NCBI GenBank assembly: GCA_015493625.1
Contig: WGCT01000415.1
Coordinates: 1 to 6,378 of the forward strand
Origin: Draconibacterium sp.
GTDB lineage: Bacteria > Bacteroidota > Bacteroidia > Bacteroidales > Prolixibacteraceae
DNA: 6,378 nucleotides
Direction: 5' to 3'
This document shows positions 5,888 through 6,378 of this stretch, in pieces (the stretch's first letter is position 1; each line of letters begins with the position of its first letter). The position numbers and the translations under genes are program-made. The notes under the pieces were generated by a model. It saw nothing but the letters and a program-made list of their open reading frames with translations, had not been told where the DNA came from and did no database searches.

Positions 5888-6378
5888 GATATTCGATAAC
5901 AACACCACCCGAACTGTCTTTCTGTGCTCCGGTAACCGAGGCCAGACAATTTATTTTGTTTTGCTGACGAAGTACTCCTAAAAATGCAAAAATCAAAGCT
6001 TCTTTATAATTTATAATTGTATCGTCGGGAATAACAATTTCCGCTATTGCGTGATGTTTAATGCGTTCAATAAGAAAAATGTTAAACGCTCCGCCTCCGG
6101 TAATTAAAAGCTTCCCCGAACTTGCCGTGGCTTTTGCAATTTGCATTGCAATGTGTTCGTACAGCGTTCGCATTTTATCAGAAACGGAAATTGGGAAACT
6201 GTTAATTTCCGGGAAGAAAACACGTTCCATCCACTCTCTGCCAAGCGATTTTGGAGCTTCGCTGTTGTAATACTCAAGGTTGTTTAGTTTATTCAATAGC
6301 TGTTTGTGAATCGCTCCTTTTCGTCCAAGTTCTCCGTTAATGTCGTACTGAAATCCCTGCTTTTCAGCAAAATAGTTA
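5874..6378 (-). CDS. anmK: Anhydro-N-acetylmuramic acid kinase, C-terminal part (cut by window end)
   Basis: The minus-strand frame is open from the right edge of the window to the stop at 5874-5876 and gives 167 residues of a protein whose start lies beyond 6378. AnmK phosphorylates 1,6-anhydro-MurNAc with ATP to MurNAc-6-phosphate in cytoplasmic cell-wall recycling. Family blocks, numbered from the edge: QYDINGELGRKGAI (10-23), APKSLGREWM (41-50), the nucleotide-site LITGGGAFN (91-99), NYKEALIFAFLGVLR (123-137) and SVTGAQKDSSGGVV (147-160). E. coli AnmK has about 370 residues, so slightly more than half is missing. A TTG at 6296 could be mistaken for a start, but coding similarity continues upstream of it (NGELGRKGAIHKQLL), so it is internal. 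The gene runs towards the polysaccharide cassette and shares 14 bases with its last gene; the two are not functionally linked by orientation. Confidence 0.9.
   Translation of the reverse strand, partial: NYFAEKQGFQYDINGELGRKGAIHKQLLNKLNNLEYYNSEAPKSLGREWMERVFFPEINSFPISVSDKMRTLYEHIAMQIAKATASSGKLLITGGGAFNIFLIERIKHHAIAEIVIPDDTIINYKEALIFAFLGVLRQQNKINCLASVTGAQKDSSGGVVIEYPTSF

Noticed and set aside
3679..6378. A peptidoglycan-recycling unit formed by the M23-like gene and anmK
   Set aside because: anmK is on the opposite strand and ends against the DUF1961 gene, and the M23-like domain seems to lack key catalytic residues, so the proximity gives no good support.

Overview
The window looks like chromosomal DNA of a Bacteroidota bacterium, most plausibly an environmental or marine member of the Marinilabiliales type. 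This rests on AT-rich sequence, start codons preceded by A-runs (AAAATG) instead of a Shine-Dalgarno sequence, TAnnTTTG-like promoter boxes, and the gene families present (Bacteroidetes-type ArgE, a lipoprotein sulfatase, DUF1961). The genus-level guess is inference.

Layout: (1) 81-1355, two tightly spaced plus-strand genes: an M20 deacylase of the Bacteroidetes ArgE type and a small VF530/DUF2132 protein. (2) 1356-1476, an AT-rich leader with weak promoter-like boxes and two short dyads. (3) 1477-5887, four plus-strand genes in operon-like packing, all with export signals: a CE1-like alpha/beta-hydrolase esterase, an S1 formylglycine sulfatase lipoprotein, an M23/LytM-like protein with a malectin-like C-terminus that is split by a one-base frameshift, and a DUF1961 (concanavalin-like) protein. 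(4) 5874-6378, the C-terminal half of anhydro-N-acetylmuramic acid kinase (anmK) on the minus strand. It converges on the DUF1961 gene and overlaps its 3' end by 14 bases.

Region 3 reads as a small exported polysaccharide-processing cassette. The sulfatase would remove sulfate and the esterase would remove acyl groups. The DUF1961 and malectin-like proteins have folds typical of carbohydrate binding or degradation. No SusC/SusD pair, glycoside hydrolase, lyase or regulator is visible, so this would be part of a larger locus or an auxiliary cassette; the substrate cannot be read from the window. The most unusual member is the M23-like protein: its peptidase motifs appear degraded (first zinc His replaced by Asn, YxHL His replaced by Tyr, HLH kept) and its reading frame is broken near 3886-3900. 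Regions 1 and 4 are housekeeping genes (arginine biosynthesis, cell-wall recycling). No tRNA, rRNA, CRISPR array, insertion sequence or convincing intrinsic terminator was found.
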